Below, one piece after another: positions 17,820-26,716 of a DNA stretch of 64,000 nt; position 1 is the stretch's first letter; every line of letters starts with the position of its first letter. The notes beneath the pieces were generated by a model. That model searched no databases, was not told where the DNA came from, and saw only the letters and a list, made by a program, of their open reading frames with translations. Source of the DNA: Thermogemmatispora aurantia (GTDB taxonomy: Bacteria > Chloroflexota > Ktedonobacteria > Ktedonobacterales > Ktedonobacteraceae); NCBI RefSeq assembly GCF_008974285.1, contig NZ_BKZV01000004.1, positions 232,752 through 296,751 of the forward strand, written 5' to 3'. The position numbers were made by a program, and so were the translations under genes.

Positions 17820-19496
17820 TCAGCGCTGTGTCAGCGGCACTTCGATCAGCAGCGGGCGTGTCTCTTCCAGCGGCAAGGCCAGCCGCGCACGCAGCAGCTC
17901 GGCCAGCTCATCGGGCGTCTCAACGCGTTGGCCCTCGATGTGGAAAGCGCGGGCCAGGCTCACAAAGTCAGGCGGCTTCAGCGTTGTCGCGATGCTGCGT
18001 CCAGGAAAGCGTTGCAACTGATCGTTCTTCACCGCCGTATAGCTGGCATCATTGAAGACGATGGTGACGACCGGAATACGCTCCTGTGCTGCCGTGGCCA
18101 GCTCACCCACATTCTGCAAAAAGCCTCCATCGCCGCAGAGAGCTACCACCGCGCGCTGTGGTGCAGCCAGCTGCGCCCCCAGTGCCAGCGGCAGGCCTGT
18201 TCCGATGGAACATAGCTCGGAAGCGTGGATAAAGCTGTGTGGCTCATAGACTGGAAACGCCTGAGCGGCAGCATAGCCAGCCATCGTCATATCGGCCACC
18301 ACGATCCCCTCGCGCGGCAGGGCTGTCCGCAGGGCCTCCAGCCAGGGCATCACCTCGCCGTAGATCCGCTGCGCTCGCTCGCGCAAAGCAGCGCGCACGG
18401 CGGCCACCTCCTCGCGGCGGTCCTCGTACTGCCCTGCCCTTTCCTCCAGTCCTGCCAGGAGGGCGCTCAGGGCCAGGCGAGCATCACCAACCAGGGCAAC
18501 GCTGGCCGGATAGCGCTGGCCAATCTCGCCGGCATCGATATCGATGTGGATCAGCTTCTCTGGCAGAGGCAGGCGCCCCGTATCTGCCTGAGCCTGGCCG
18601 CTGCGGCTACGCTCCAGGGCGGGCAGCGTCGTGCGTTGCATCCCTAGCTTGCTGCCAACGACTAGCGCCAGATCGGAGCGGCTCAGCAGTGGGCCAAGCG
18701 TACGCGACGGGGCGCCCCGGGTTGTGATGACCAGCGAGTGATCGTTAGGTAAGACGTCGTGACTTTTGCCTCCAAGCAAGACCGGGGCCTGCAGCAGCTC
18801 GGCCAGGCGCAGCAGCTCATGATTCGCGCCGGCGGCGCTCACCCCGGCCCCGGCGATAATCACAGGTCGGCGCGCCGCCCGCAACAGCTCCAGGGCGGCC
18901 TGAACTGCCTCCTCACTGGGCGCCACCGCTGGCTCTCGGCCCTCTTCCAGCGCGGGCAGTGCTATCGTCTCTTGCGCTTCAAGCACGTCTAGTGGAATCT
19001 GCAGAAAAGCGCCGCGGGGCCGACCTGTGCGCATCTGGCGCAGAGCCTCAGCAATGGCTTCAGGAATCTCCGCCACGCGCTGCACTTCGTGGCTCCAGCC
19101 AACCAGGGCCTGTGCCAGACCGAGCTGGTCCTTAAGCTCGTGCAGACGGCCCCAGGAGCGCCCGCCAGTCTTGCCTGGCAGGCTGGTGGCGATGACCAGC
19201 AGCGGCAGCGAATCGGCATAGGCGTCGGCCAGTGGCGTAGCAATATTGGTCACTCCCGGTCCCGTAATCACCAGGGCCACGCCAGGGCGCCCGGCGATGC
19301 GCGCGTAGCCGTCGGCCATATAGCCCGCGCCCTGCTCGTGGCGTGCCAGGACATGACGTATCCCCGGCTCATCATAGAGGGCATCATAGATGGGCAGATT
19401 ATGTACCCCCGGAATGCCAAAAACGACCTCAATATGGTGGGCGCGCAGGCTGGCTACCACTGCCTGCCCGCCTGTCAATAACACACTGTGCTGCAT
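17820..19496 (-). CDS. Thiamine-diphosphate-dependent decarboxylase, AruI/acetolactate-synthase-like
   Basis: ThDP enzyme of 558 residues with the three-domain layout of the acetolactate synthase/pyruvate decarboxylase family. The N-terminal domain has the activating glutamate in RHEQGAGYMADGYAR, and the C-terminal domain has the ThDP/Mg motif beginning GDGGFLQN. The segments GIPGVHNLPIYDAL and RGKLHEL-like WGRLHELKDQ most resemble 5-guanidino-2-oxopentanoate decarboxylase (AruI) of the arginine transaminase pathway rather than IlvB. No arginine catabolic gene or IlvN regulatory subunit is adjacent, so the substrate stays open. It is encoded alone. Confidence 0.8.
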   Translation of the reverse strand: MQHSVLLTGGQAVVASLRAHHIEVVFGIPGVHNLPIYDALYDEPGIRHVLARHEQGAGYMADGYARIAGRPGVALVITGPGVTNIATPLADAYADSLPLLVIATSLPGKTGGRSWGRLHELKDQLGLAQALVGWSHEVQRVAEIPEAIAEALRQMRTGRPRGAFLQIPLDVLEAQETIALPALEEGREPAVAPSEEAVQAALELLRAARRPVIIAGAGVSAAGANHELLRLAELLQAPVLLGGKSHDVLPNDHSLVITTRGAPSRTLGPLLSRSDLALVVGSKLGMQRTTLPALERSRSGQAQADTGRLPLPEKLIHIDIDAGEIGQRYPASVALVGDARLALSALLAGLEERAGQYEDRREEVAAVRAALRERAQRIYGEVMPWLEALRTALPREGIVVADMTMAGYAAAQAFPVYEPHSFIHASELCSIGTGLPLALGAQLAAPQRAVVALCGDGGFLQNVGELATAAQERIPVVTIVFNDASYTAVKNDQLQRFPGRSIATTLKPPDFVSLARAFHIEGQRVETPDELAELLRARLALPLEETRPLLIEVPLTQR

Positions 19497-19914
19497 TGCT
19501 TCCTTGTTGCTCCTCGATGATCTTTCCCTTCCGCTCTGCCGGACTCAGTCGCCAGCGTTCCTTCCGGCGACTGTGGCCTGACTGTGGCCTGACCCTCTCT
19601 GGCCTCCTTGCCTGCTGGCGAGCGAACGAGCGAGGTGAGAGCCTGGTGGCGCTGCCGCGCTGGGGGATAATCCTCCTCACGGCGCTGCTTTCACCTTCAG
19701 GCCCGGGCCGCTATGCTTTTATCATAGTACAGGCCGTTCCTCTATGCCAAGCTGACGCGGTGCTGTCTCTCCGGGAGAGAAAGGCACAATAGGCAGACAC
19801 TGCCCGATAGGCTATAATGAGCAGCAAGCCGCCGTCTTCCGCTGCGTCTATCTACATCAGGAGAGGTTTATTAGTCCTGAACGTTCCTTCCAGGAAAGGA
19901 AGGAGGGGACCAGC
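19497..19914. other. Divergent intergenic region with promoter elements
   Basis: This 418-base region separates the minus-strand decarboxylase from the plus-strand ligand-binding protein. A plus-strand TATAAT lies at 19813-19818 without a good -35 at 17 bases. A short dyad CTATG/CATAG (19711-19727) contains a minus-strand TATGAT. The hairpin TCCTTCC/GGAAGGA (19885-19904) overlaps the ribosome-binding site (AAGGAGG, 19900-19906) of the plus-strand gene. No gene is evident. Confidence 0.45.
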
Positions 19915-21684
19915 ATGAGCAGACGTCTGGCCCAATTGGGCTTTCTGCTCCTGTTCATCATTATCCTCTGTTGGCTCTGCTACAAAGCGAGCGGCTCCGC
20001 TCAGCTGACGGCTTTCATCGGGCTTTTGATCGGCGTCGTTGGAGTTGTCCTGCAGTTTCATGAGGCGCGCATAGGTTTCATTCGGCTGCTGAAGGCCCTC
20101 GGAGAGGATCTGGCCACGCTGGTGGCGAAGACGCGCTTCTGGGTGATGCTCACGTGCGTGCTCTTGCTGGTCTTTCTCGGCTGGAATATCATACCGCGCG
20201 TCTGGCCGTATGTCCCCTCGGCGACGAGTTGCAGTCTGCCGCGCAACAACCTGGCCTCCTCGGCCTATCTGGGTGTAACGAAAACTCCCACGGGAGAGCT
20301 GATCGGCATCAGCGATGGCTCCGTGGTCTTGGATACCAGCCAGCCCGACCTGGCCCGCAAGCAGGAGGCGGCGCAGCAATATAGTGCTGGCAACTTGTCT
20401 GAGGCGCAGTCGCTCTGGCAAAACGCCGCCGAGCAGGTAACCAACGATGCCGAAGCGCACATCTATGCGGAAAATGTCTCCGTTGAGCAGAGTGGTCTGC
20501 CCAGCATCACCCTGGTGGTGGCAACGCGCTTCACGCCGCACTATCTTGGTGGGGCGCGCGATATCCTGCAAGGAGCCTATGTAGCCCAGCGCGTTTTTAA
20601 CGATAGCCACACGCTGCGCCTGCGCCTGCTGCTGGCCAATGCCGGCAGTGGCGGAGTAGTTCAGGTCACCTGTCAGATCATTCAGGCTGCAGTGGTCTCC
20701 TCAGCCAGTGCGCCCATCGTGGGGATCGTTGGCTGGGAGCTAAGCCAGGATGTCAGCGAGAGTGTGACCCTGGTTGATCAGGCCCATCTACCGATGCTCT
20801 CGCCGACCGCCTCCGGCAATGATCTGCGCAACCTGCCCTACTTCGCGCGCATCGCTCCACCGGACGCTCTCCAGGGTGAGGATGCCGCTCTCTACGCGCG
20901 ACAGACACTGGAGGCCCGGCGCGTTGCTCTCTTCGAAGACCCGCGTGACAAGTACAGTCAGAGCCTGGCCGCCTCCTTTCGTCTGGCCTTCGAAGATGCC
21001 AGCCATCACATCACGGTTACCGAAGAATATCACGTTGGCCAGCCTGACAACCTGCCCCAGCTCCTGCAGGATGCGCTGCGTACTCAGCCAGACCTGATCT
21101 ACTTCGCGGGCTATTCTGCCGATGTCAGTGTGCTGCTGGCTGCTTTGCCGTCCTGCCAGCCTGTGGCTGCACTGGCGACAACGATGTGCCCGCTGGTACT
21201 GGGAGGCGATGCCCTCTACATTTATGGGAACTATGCCCAGGAGGCGCGGCCCTCCTTTCACAGCGGACGCCTCTACTTTACGGCCTTTGCCTTCCCTGAT
21301 GAATGGCAGGGGCAGCCCCTACCGCAAATGGAGACATTCCTGGAGACCTACGCAGCCAGCTTTGGGCCGACGCCAGCAGGTCACAGTCCATATAGCTACA
21401 CCCGGCCTGATGCCGATAGCATGCTGGCCTATGATGCTGTCTCCGTCCTGGCGGAAGCCTGCTATCGCCTCTTCCAGCAGCGTCAGCCTTTGACTGGGGC
21501 GCACCTCCAGCAGGCTCTGCTGCAGATGAAGGGCGAGCAGGCCTGGCAGGGCATCACGGGGGTCATTGCCTTTGGCAGCGATGGCAACGTCCTCAACAAG
21601 CCAGTGCTCTTGCTCCACCTGGACCAGGCGGGCCATACCCAGGTTGAACAGGTCTGGGGCTGCCTGCTCAAAGAACGATGCTGA
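19915..21684 (+). CDS. Membrane-anchored ABC-type ligand-binding protein (Leu/Ile/Val-binding fold)
   Basis: Protein of 589 residues. It begins with two or three hydrophobic helices (about 7-25, 28-50 and 75-93), followed by a large extracytoplasmic region. From about residue 195 this region resembles the type I periplasmic-binding fold of branched-chain amino acid receptors: GGARDILQGAYVAQRVFND, VGIVGWELSQDV, MLSPTASGNDL and VALFEDPRDKYSQSLA. There is no lipobox, and no permease or ATPase gene is near. It therefore looks like a tethered receptor rather than part of a transporter. Between the helices and the binding fold, a stretch at about 145-190 resembles a single TPR-like unit. Ligand and output are unknown. 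Confidence 0.75.
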   Translation: MSRRLAQLGFLLLFIIILCWLCYKASGSAQLTAFIGLLIGVVGVVLQFHEARIGFIRLLKALGEDLATLVAKTRFWVMLTCVLLLVFLGWNIIPRVWPYVPSATSCSLPRNNLASSAYLGVTKTPTGELIGISDGSVVLDTSQPDLARKQEAAQQYSAGNLSEAQSLWQNAAEQVTNDAEAHIYAENVSVEQSGLPSITLVVATRFTPHYLGGARDILQGAYVAQRVFNDSHTLRLRLLLANAGSGGVVQVTCQIIQAAVVSSASAPIVGIVGWELSQDVSESVTLVDQAHLPMLSPTASGNDLRNLPYFARIAPPDALQGEDAALYARQTLEARRVALFEDPRDKYSQSLAASFRLAFEDASHHITVTEEYHVGQPDNLPQLLQDALRTQPDLIYFAGYSADVSVLLAALPSCQPVAALATTMCPLVLGGDALYIYGNYAQEARPSFHSGRLYFTAFAFPDEWQGQPLPQMETFLETYAASFGPTPAGHSPYSYTRPDADSMLAYDAVSVLAEACYRLFQQRQPLTGAHLQQALLQMKGEQAWQGITGVIAFGSDGNVLNKPVLLLHLDQAGHTQVEQVWGCLLKERC

Positions 21685-21715
21685 GGCAGAGGATGAGCTG
21701 CAAGCGGTGTCAGGC

Positions 21716-22660
21716 TCAGGCTGGCGGCTCATCCTCTGCGCTCCGGCCCAGCGTTAGCGGCGAGCGACTGACGACGGCCACGGCGGCGGTCCCGGGGCCG
21801 GTATTGAGGGCCAGAGCGGCCCCCAGTGAGTAAATGGGCAGCTCACCTGGATAGATGGTCTGCAGCTCGTGGCGCAGGTCGTCGGCGGCCCCGGGACTGG
21901 ACTCGCCCAGGATGATGCGCTCGATGGGGCGCATTGTGCTGATCAGCTGGACGATCTGACGGCAGGCGCGCCGCCGGCTGCGAGCCAGGCCCGCGGAGAC
22001 GATGTTGCCGCGCTCCAGGACCAGGATCGGCTTCAGGTCAAGCAGATCCCCCAGGGTGGCCAGGACACCATTAAGGCGTCCATTGCGACGGACGAACTCC
22101 AGCGTCTCCAGCACGCCCAGGAAGTGAGTGCGAGCGAGGACTTCCTGAGCATGGGCGCGGATCTCGGCCAGCGTACGCCCCTGGCGGGCCTCCTCGGCGG
22201 CCTGCAGCACGGCAGGCAGCATACCGATGGCGGCGCTCTGCGAGTCGATGATCTCGATTGGCACCTGGCGTAGCTCGCTGGGCAGCAGCTCGCGGGCTAG
22301 CTGGGCGGTCTGGTAGGTGCCGCTGAGACGCGCGGAGAGCACAATGACCAGAATGCCCTCGGCCCCCGCGGCGACCAGACGGCTGTACGCCTGGACAAAG
22401 GCGGCGGGCGAGGGCTGGGAGGTATGAGGAAAGACCGGCGCTGCCTCTAGACGGCGGAAGAGGGCGGCGCTGTCGAGATCGATGCCGTCTAGAGCAGCTT
22501 CCTGGTCGAAGAGAATGACCAGCGGCACGATGGTGATGCCGAGGGACGCGGCCAAACCTACAGGCAGTCCCACCGTGCTATCGGTGATGACCCCTATCAT
22601 TGTTTCTGCTTGCCTCTTCTCAGCTCCTTCAGGCTTTGTGGCGGCCTGCTGCTCGCTCAT
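21716..22660 (-). CDS. DegV family fatty-acid-binding protein
   Basis: Protein of about 314 residues (to 22660). DegV-family proteins bind a fatty acid and, in Firmicutes, act as FakB partners of the FakA kinase. Seen here: IGVITDSTVGLP at the start, the THTSQPSPAAF-like segment HTSQPSPAAFVQAY, and LSARLSGTYQTA. A longer frame starts inside the upstream plsY-like gene; I prefer the ATG at 22660, preceded by GGAG. The ATG at 22600 (just before IGVITD) is the other candidate. It lies 76 bases downstream of a PlsY homologue, so the pair may link fatty-acid handling to phospholipid synthesis. A FakA homologue is not in the window. Confidence 0.85.
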   Translation of the reverse strand: MSEQQAATKPEGAEKRQAETMIGVITDSTVGLPVGLAASLGITIVPLVILFDQEAALDGIDLDSAALFRRLEAAPVFPHTSQPSPAAFVQAYSRLVAAGAEGILVIVLSARLSGTYQTAQLARELLPSELRQVPIEIIDSQSAAIGMLPAVLQAAEEARQGRTLAEIRAHAQEVLARTHFLGVLETLEFVRRNGRLNGVLATLGDLLDLKPILVLERGNIVSAGLARSRRRACRQIVQLISTMRPIERIILGESSPGAADDLRHELQTIYPGELPIYSLGAALALNTGPGTAAVAVVSRSPLTLGRSAEDEPPA

Positions 22661-22736
22661 CTTCTCCGATCTGACCGGCGTGCCTGGCCTGCGCCAGGCT
22701 GACGGGACCTGTCTGCTGGCTCTCTCTGTTCGACCT

Positions 22737-23651
22737 TTAATCGGGCGTATTGCGGTCGTAGAGTAGGCGGTAGAGCAGGGCCGAGGGCTGGCGCGTCGGG
22801 CCGTGCTCGGCATCGTCGGGCAAGGGAGCGGTCAGGCGGCGCAGCAGGAGCAAGGCGGCCAGCAGGGGAGGAATGAGTTGCTGGCGCTGTGTGCGCTCAT
22901 GCTCGCGCAGGCAGACGAGGGTGAAGAGCAGGATCGCGGCCAGGCCGCTAAGAGGTACCACCTTGCTGCGGGCCGTGGCGTAGCCGGAGCCGGCCCAGGA
23001 CCAGCGGGCGGCCTGCATGGGAGCACGATGGTGGGAGAGCAACGAGCCGAGGCGCCAGAGGACACCGCTGGCCAGAGTCGAGAGGGCCAGGACGCCGGCC
23101 CGGCGGTTGATCTGCAGCGCGGCCCCGAAAAAGGCACTCAGGCCGCGTCCGCCGTTGAAGCGCAAGAAGAGCGGCCAGCACTGGCCCATGACGCCGCAGA
23201 CGCCGGCCAGCTCGGCTACCTCACGTGGGTAGCCCAGGCGGCGGCAGATGCTGATCGGCAGGTAGCCTTTGGAGGCGTCGAAGAGCGCGGCTGGCACTGC
23301 CCAGCGTCGTCCCCGCTTACCGCTGCTGAGCAGGTTGGAGACGCCGACATTGCCCGAGCCGCTTTTGCGCAGGTTGACGCCGCTGCGTCGTCCGAGCCAG
23401 TAGACGAGCGGCAGCGAGCCGTAGAGATAGGCGGCAAGCCAGGCGAGCACATAGCGCGAGAAAGCAGCGCGCCGCCAGACGGGGGCGCGTTGGCGTGTCA
23501 CCTGGACCGCTCGCCGGCTGGCGCGGCCCAGCGAGCCGAGGTAGCGGACATAGCGCACATAGCGGGTCGATCGGCCCTGTCTGAAGCGACTGCCCCGGGC
23601 GCGTCTGCGGCGGGCGTGGCTGCGGGCTTCACTGATGAGAGGACTGCTCAC
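22737..23651 (-). CDS. plsY: Glycerol-3-phosphate acyltransferase PlsY family, with an Arg-rich N-terminal extension
   Basis: Integral membrane acyltransferase. PlsY proteins move acyl groups from acyl-phosphate to glycerol-3-phosphate. The three PlsY motifs are visible: YLYGSLPLVYWLGRR, the GSGNVGVSNLL loop and the glycine-rich FNGGRGLSAFFG. The core begins near residue 65; before it is a very basic, low-complexity extension (many Arg and Tyr) that PlsY normally lacks, and total length (304) exceeds the usual 190-220. GGAGGT ten bases before the GTG supports the long start. The DegV gene follows in the same direction. The extension might bind nucleic acid or acidic lipid, which is speculation. 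Confidence 0.82.
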   Translation of the reverse strand: MSSPLISEARSHARRRRARGSRFRQGRSTRYVRYVRYLGSLGRASRRAVQVTRQRAPVWRRAAFSRYVLAWLAAYLYGSLPLVYWLGRRSGVNLRKSGSGNVGVSNLLSSGKRGRRWAVPAALFDASKGYLPISICRRLGYPREVAELAGVCGVMGQCWPLFLRFNGGRGLSAFFGAALQINRRAGVLALSTLASGVLWRLGSLLSHHRAPMQAARWSWAGSGYATARSKVVPLSGLAAILLFTLVCLREHERTQRQQLIPPLLAALLLLRRLTAPLPDDAEHGPTRQPSALLYRLLYDRNTPD

Positions 23652-24049
23652 AGGTTCGCGGACCTCCTCTCTCCTGCTGCTGCATTGCGTTGCGTCGCCG
23701 TGATGGCTGGCCAGTGCAGGCCCAGATCAGGCCTGGCCAGCACAACAAACGGGCGCCTGTGGCTGGGCTGCTCTGGCCGCGCGGACGGCACTGTCGTTGT
23801 TGTGATCTAACGATGGTACGGGATTGGTCATAAGTCCAGCTCTGTTCTGTTATTCTGCTGTTCATGGAGACCGTCGGCGCTGTGCAGCCTCACAGGCCGT
23901 GTTTTCTATCATTGTACCGGTAGAGGCCGCTTTCCTGCAAGCGTTAGCGAGTGCACTGGCGGCAGCGAGACGAGCTGCCCGGCGGCGATTGAGCAAGCAA
24001 GGCGGGTCTGAAGAAGAGAAGGAGGGAGAGCAAGGCCGGGGCCGGCGAC
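23652..24049. other. Gene-free stretch upstream of plsY
   Basis: About 400 bases between the plsY-like start and the terminator of the nuclease gene. Frames here are short and low-complexity. I see no convincing promoter, repeat or gene. Confidence 0.4.
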
Positions 24050-24114
24050 AAAAAAGGCGGCCAGAGCAGGTGCCGCTGGCCCTAACGCCGCCTTACAACA
24101 CCGCTCTGGCCGCC
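24050..24114 (-). terminator. Strong rho-independent terminator of the HsdR_N-like nuclease gene
   Basis: A perfect 12-bp stem, GGCGGCCAGAGC (24056-24067) with GCTCTGGCCGCC (24103-24114), encloses 35 bases with further internal pairing. Read on the minus strand it is followed directly by six T residues (24050-24055). It lies 85 bases beyond the stop of the minus-strand gene ending at 24199. Confidence 0.85.
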
Positions 24115-24198
24115 TCCCCTCGCATCGCAAAGGGACGAGCTGCGAGTAGCAAGTAGCTGAGGAGAGCAAGAACGCGCTCAGCCAGGGCGCGCCCTCGC

Positions 24199-25257
24199 TC
24201 AGGAAGAACGCTCCTGATCCTTTGAAAGAAAGCGGCGACTCGCACGACGCTCCTGCTGGGACGGGCGAGCCGCCGGAGCCGGCGCCCGCTGGTCTGCCGC
24301 ATATGATCCCTGCCCCTGCTCGCCCGGAGCATAGCCCAACTGCTCCAACGCATCAGCCAGCTGGCGGTAGATCTCCGCTGCATCGCCACGCTGATGAGGC
24401 ATACGCCCCAGGCTGGTGGCCGCCTCCGCCAGACGCAACAACACCGCCGGAATATCCGCCTCCGGAATGCCGCTGACCTTTGTCCCACGGTAATTGCTCA
24501 AGATTGCCTGAATCGCCTTCGGCAAGCGGCGCTCATCGATCGTGCCATCAGCCAGCCGATACGGCAGCTTCCAGGTCTCCGGACGGCTCGGACTGCCCAC
24601 ATACGCGAAGCAGGCAGCAGGTAACCGATACTTTGGATGCAGCAGCTCCGCCGCTCCGGCCTCCAGCGTCAACGCCGGCGCCGCCTCCGGCAACAGCCGC
24701 AGCGGCTCCACCGTTCCTGCGGACGAAAGCAGCGCCGGACGCGGGCGATAGATCCCATGCACACTTAACCACCACAGGTCAAGCGGCGGCTCCACATCCG
24801 TCAGCGACACAAACACCCGATCTTCTAACCCACCGTGGCGCGGATGGGCTGCATACAGCATCACCCCGTCGCTGATCGCGATGCATTTCACCCGCTGCTC
24901 CGCCGCATAGCGCCGCGCCTGCTCCAGCGCCCGCTCAACCGCATGGCGGTTCCAGGCCAGCGCTCCCGGGCGCTTCACCTCCACCAGCAGGTACTTAATG
25001 CCCTGGTGCGTCAGCACCAGATCCGCATACTGTACCTGATGGTTCAGGTCGGTCAGCTCCCAATCGAGCACCAGTGTGAAGAGATCCTCTAAAATGTTCT
25101 CGGCCACCTTCTCCGACGCCTTGCCGTAGCGCTCCTGCTCGGCCAGGCGCTGGCGCCGGCGCTCCAGAAAAGCCGGCCAGGCGCTATGAATACGCTCCAC
25201 GCAGCGGCGGTACGAAGCCAACCGCGTTATCTCGGGCGGGTGAGAGGCTGTGCTCAT
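24199..25257 (-). CDS. Stand-alone HsdR_N-type PD-(D/E)xK nuclease-like protein
   Basis: Protein of 352 residues. Its N-terminal 170 residues match the type I restriction R-subunit N-terminal (HSDR_N) nuclease module, with catalytic pattern Glu53, Asp79 in YADLVL, and Glu93-x-Lys95 in LLVEVKRPG. No helicase motor domain follows, unlike true HsdR, and no HsdM/HsdS is adjacent. The C-terminal half is not recognised. AGAGGGG six bases before the ATG supports the start, and a strong terminator ends the transcript. It could be a defence nuclease, a remnant, or a housekeeping endonuclease-like protein; sequence does not decide. Confidence 0.72.
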   Translation of the reverse strand: MSTASHPPEITRLASYRRCVERIHSAWPAFLERRRQRLAEQERYGKASEKVAENILEDLFTLVLDWELTDLNHQVQYADLVLTHQGIKYLLVEVKRPGALAWNRHAVERALEQARRYAAEQRVKCIAISDGVMLYAAHPRHGGLEDRVFVSLTDVEPPLDLWWLSVHGIYRPRPALLSSAGTVEPLRLLPEAAPALTLEAGAAELLHPKYRLPAACFAYVGSPSRPETWKLPYRLADGTIDERRLPKAIQAILSNYRGTKVSGIPEADIPAVLLRLAEAATSLGRMPHQRGDAAEIYRQLADALEQLGYAPGEQGQGSYAADQRAPAPAARPSQQERRASRRFLSKDQERSS

Positions 25258-25315
25258 GAGTTGCCCCTCTTTGTGTGCCTTCTTCTATTGTAGGGAACGA
25301 ATAACACGACCGGTA

Positions 25316-25346
25316 GTAACAGGTTCTACCAGCTTCTTCCTGTTAC
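25316..25346. promoter_or_regulatory. 8-bp dyad between Rieske and nuclease genes
   Basis: GTAACAGG (25316-25323) and CCTGTTAC (25339-25346) are exact complements 15 bases apart, in the 117-base gap upstream of the nuclease gene. It may be an operator or a weak hairpin; there is no T-run. Confidence 0.35.
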
Positions 25347-25374
25347 ACAAGTAAAAAGGACAGGTCACATCGGC

Positions 25375-26340
25375 CTAGGCTGTCCCGAAGGTCACGCCCA
25401 GGCGGCGCAGCCAGCGGCGGTAAGCGATCGCCGTGCGATCCGAGCGCAGATGCAGCTCCGCCTGCAGATCCAGCGGCAGCAGCTCGGGACGCTGCGACTC
25501 AATCACACGAACATCCTGCTGCATCACCATATCCTCAAAGCGACGGATCTCCTCCTCACTCTGCTCCCCATAGTTCAAAGCCACATACTGCCAGGCGATG
25601 CAGCGGCGCTCGCTCACCGGCGTCACCGTAAAAAACATCGCGAAGCGAGGCCCCTGCGACGTCTTCACAAAATACGCCGTCAGCGGACGCAGCACGCGGT
25701 AGGTATAGGTCACCTCCGCACCCTGGCCGCTGCCATCGGGATTCGGCTGCCAGACCGTAATATCGCGCGCCGTAATCCCGTCCTCGCCCGTCTCCACCGT
25801 ATAATCATTGATGGCTGCGTGGGCCGGATCGCCCAGGAGGCCCGCATGAACGTAGGGAAAATGCGCCACATCGAGGAAATTCTCGATCGCGCGCGGCCCA
25901 CTGGTCTCAATAGAGTACGGGCCGGTATGCACCTTGCGGAAACTGGCATCATCCCACTCGGGAAAAGCTGGCACCTCATGCTGAGGCTCCCCCAGCGTCA
26001 CCCAGACCCAATCGTAGCGCAGGCAACTCCGGTAGACGCGCGCATGGGCCGTCGCCGGCGGCTTCTGCTCAGGATGGGCCGGGAAGCGCACACAATGCCC
26101 CTCCTCATCGTAGGTCCAGCCGTGATACGGACAAATCAAGCAGCCATCTTCGACACGCCCCAGCGAGAGGCGCGCGCCGCGATGCACACAGAGATCGCGC
26201 CAGACATGGACACGCCCGTCAACCTTCCACAGCACCAGGTCCTCATCGAGTAAGCGCGCCGCCACCGGCTGACGCTCAGGTAAAGCCGGCGCGTAGGCTA
26301 CCACATGCCAATCGTTGAGCAAAACGGGGTCATTCAACAT
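25375..26340 (-). CDS. Rieske [2Fe-2S] non-heme iron oxygenase, alpha subunit
   Basis: Oxygenase of 321 residues. The Rieske ligands are Cys51-x-His53 and Cys70-x2-His73 (CVHRGA and CPYHGW). The mononuclear iron site is the family pattern Asp157-x2-His160-x4-His165 in ENFLDVAHFPYVH. The layout resembles VanA/phthalate-type and pheophorbide-type oxygenases that demethylate or hydroxylate aromatic rings. A ferredoxin or flavin reductase partner is not encoded nearby. Substrate unknown. The start is the first ATG; GGGAG is rather far (about 16 bases) upstream. Confidence 0.88.
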   Translation of the reverse strand: MLNDPVLLNDWHVVAYAPALPERQPVAARLLDEDLVLWKVDGRVHVWRDLCVHRGARLSLGRVEDGCLICPYHGWTYDEEGHCVRFPAHPEQKPPATAHARVYRSCLRYDWVWVTLGEPQHEVPAFPEWDDASFRKVHTGPYSIETSGPRAIENFLDVAHFPYVHAGLLGDPAHAAINDYTVETGEDGITARDITVWQPNPDGSGQGAEVTYTYRVLRPLTAYFVKTSQGPRFAMFFTVTPVSERRCIAWQYVALNYGEQSEEEIRRFEDMVMQQDVRVIESQRPELLPLDLQAELHLRSDRTAIAYRRWLRRLGVTFGTA

Positions 26341-26545
26341 AGGGCCGTGCTCGTTGCTCCCTTCTTACCTCACAAGCTAGCTGCAGGCTACCAGTGGAGT
26401 GGCCGCTGATCCCTGGCCTGGGCCTCGGATCAGTAGCCAACTGGCTGGCACGCTTCAGTATACCGGGTGGCTGCAGGCGACGGCAACTGGCAATCAAGCG
26501 GTCAATCAGACAAGCGGAGACAGTGACGCTATAAGTACTATTTTC

Positions 26546-26595
26546 TCCCGTTCAATGGGACTTTTGTCCCGAAAAAAGGGAGCGTACGCTATAAT
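26546..26595 (+). promoter_or_regulatory. Promoter of the kinase-propeller gene with two tandem TCCC-N7-GGGA dyads
   Basis: A perfect -10 TATAAT lies at 26590-26595. The -35 position is weak but overlaps the second of two identical-architecture dyads, TCCC-N7-GGGA, at 26546-26560 and 26567-26581. They are exactly 21 bp apart, two helical turns. This looks like an activator or repressor site pair. Elsewhere in the divergent gap 26341-26716 there is a 7-bp dyad CTGATCC/GGATCAG (26406-26433) and no gene. Confidence 0.55.
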
Positions 26596-26716
26596 AAGCC
26601 CGAGGGGGGCGGGAAGGCGGTTGCGCCAGCGAAGCGCACCACGGTGAGACACAGCGAAGCACAGCATAGCACACAAAGCATGCAATGCAACCATAGGACA
26701 GGGTCGAGACGGGCCG

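Noticed and set aside
19852-20610. Long minus-strand frame opposite the ligand-binding protein gene
   Set aside because: It lies antisense to a gene with clear homology and ribosome-binding site, and its translation has no family features.
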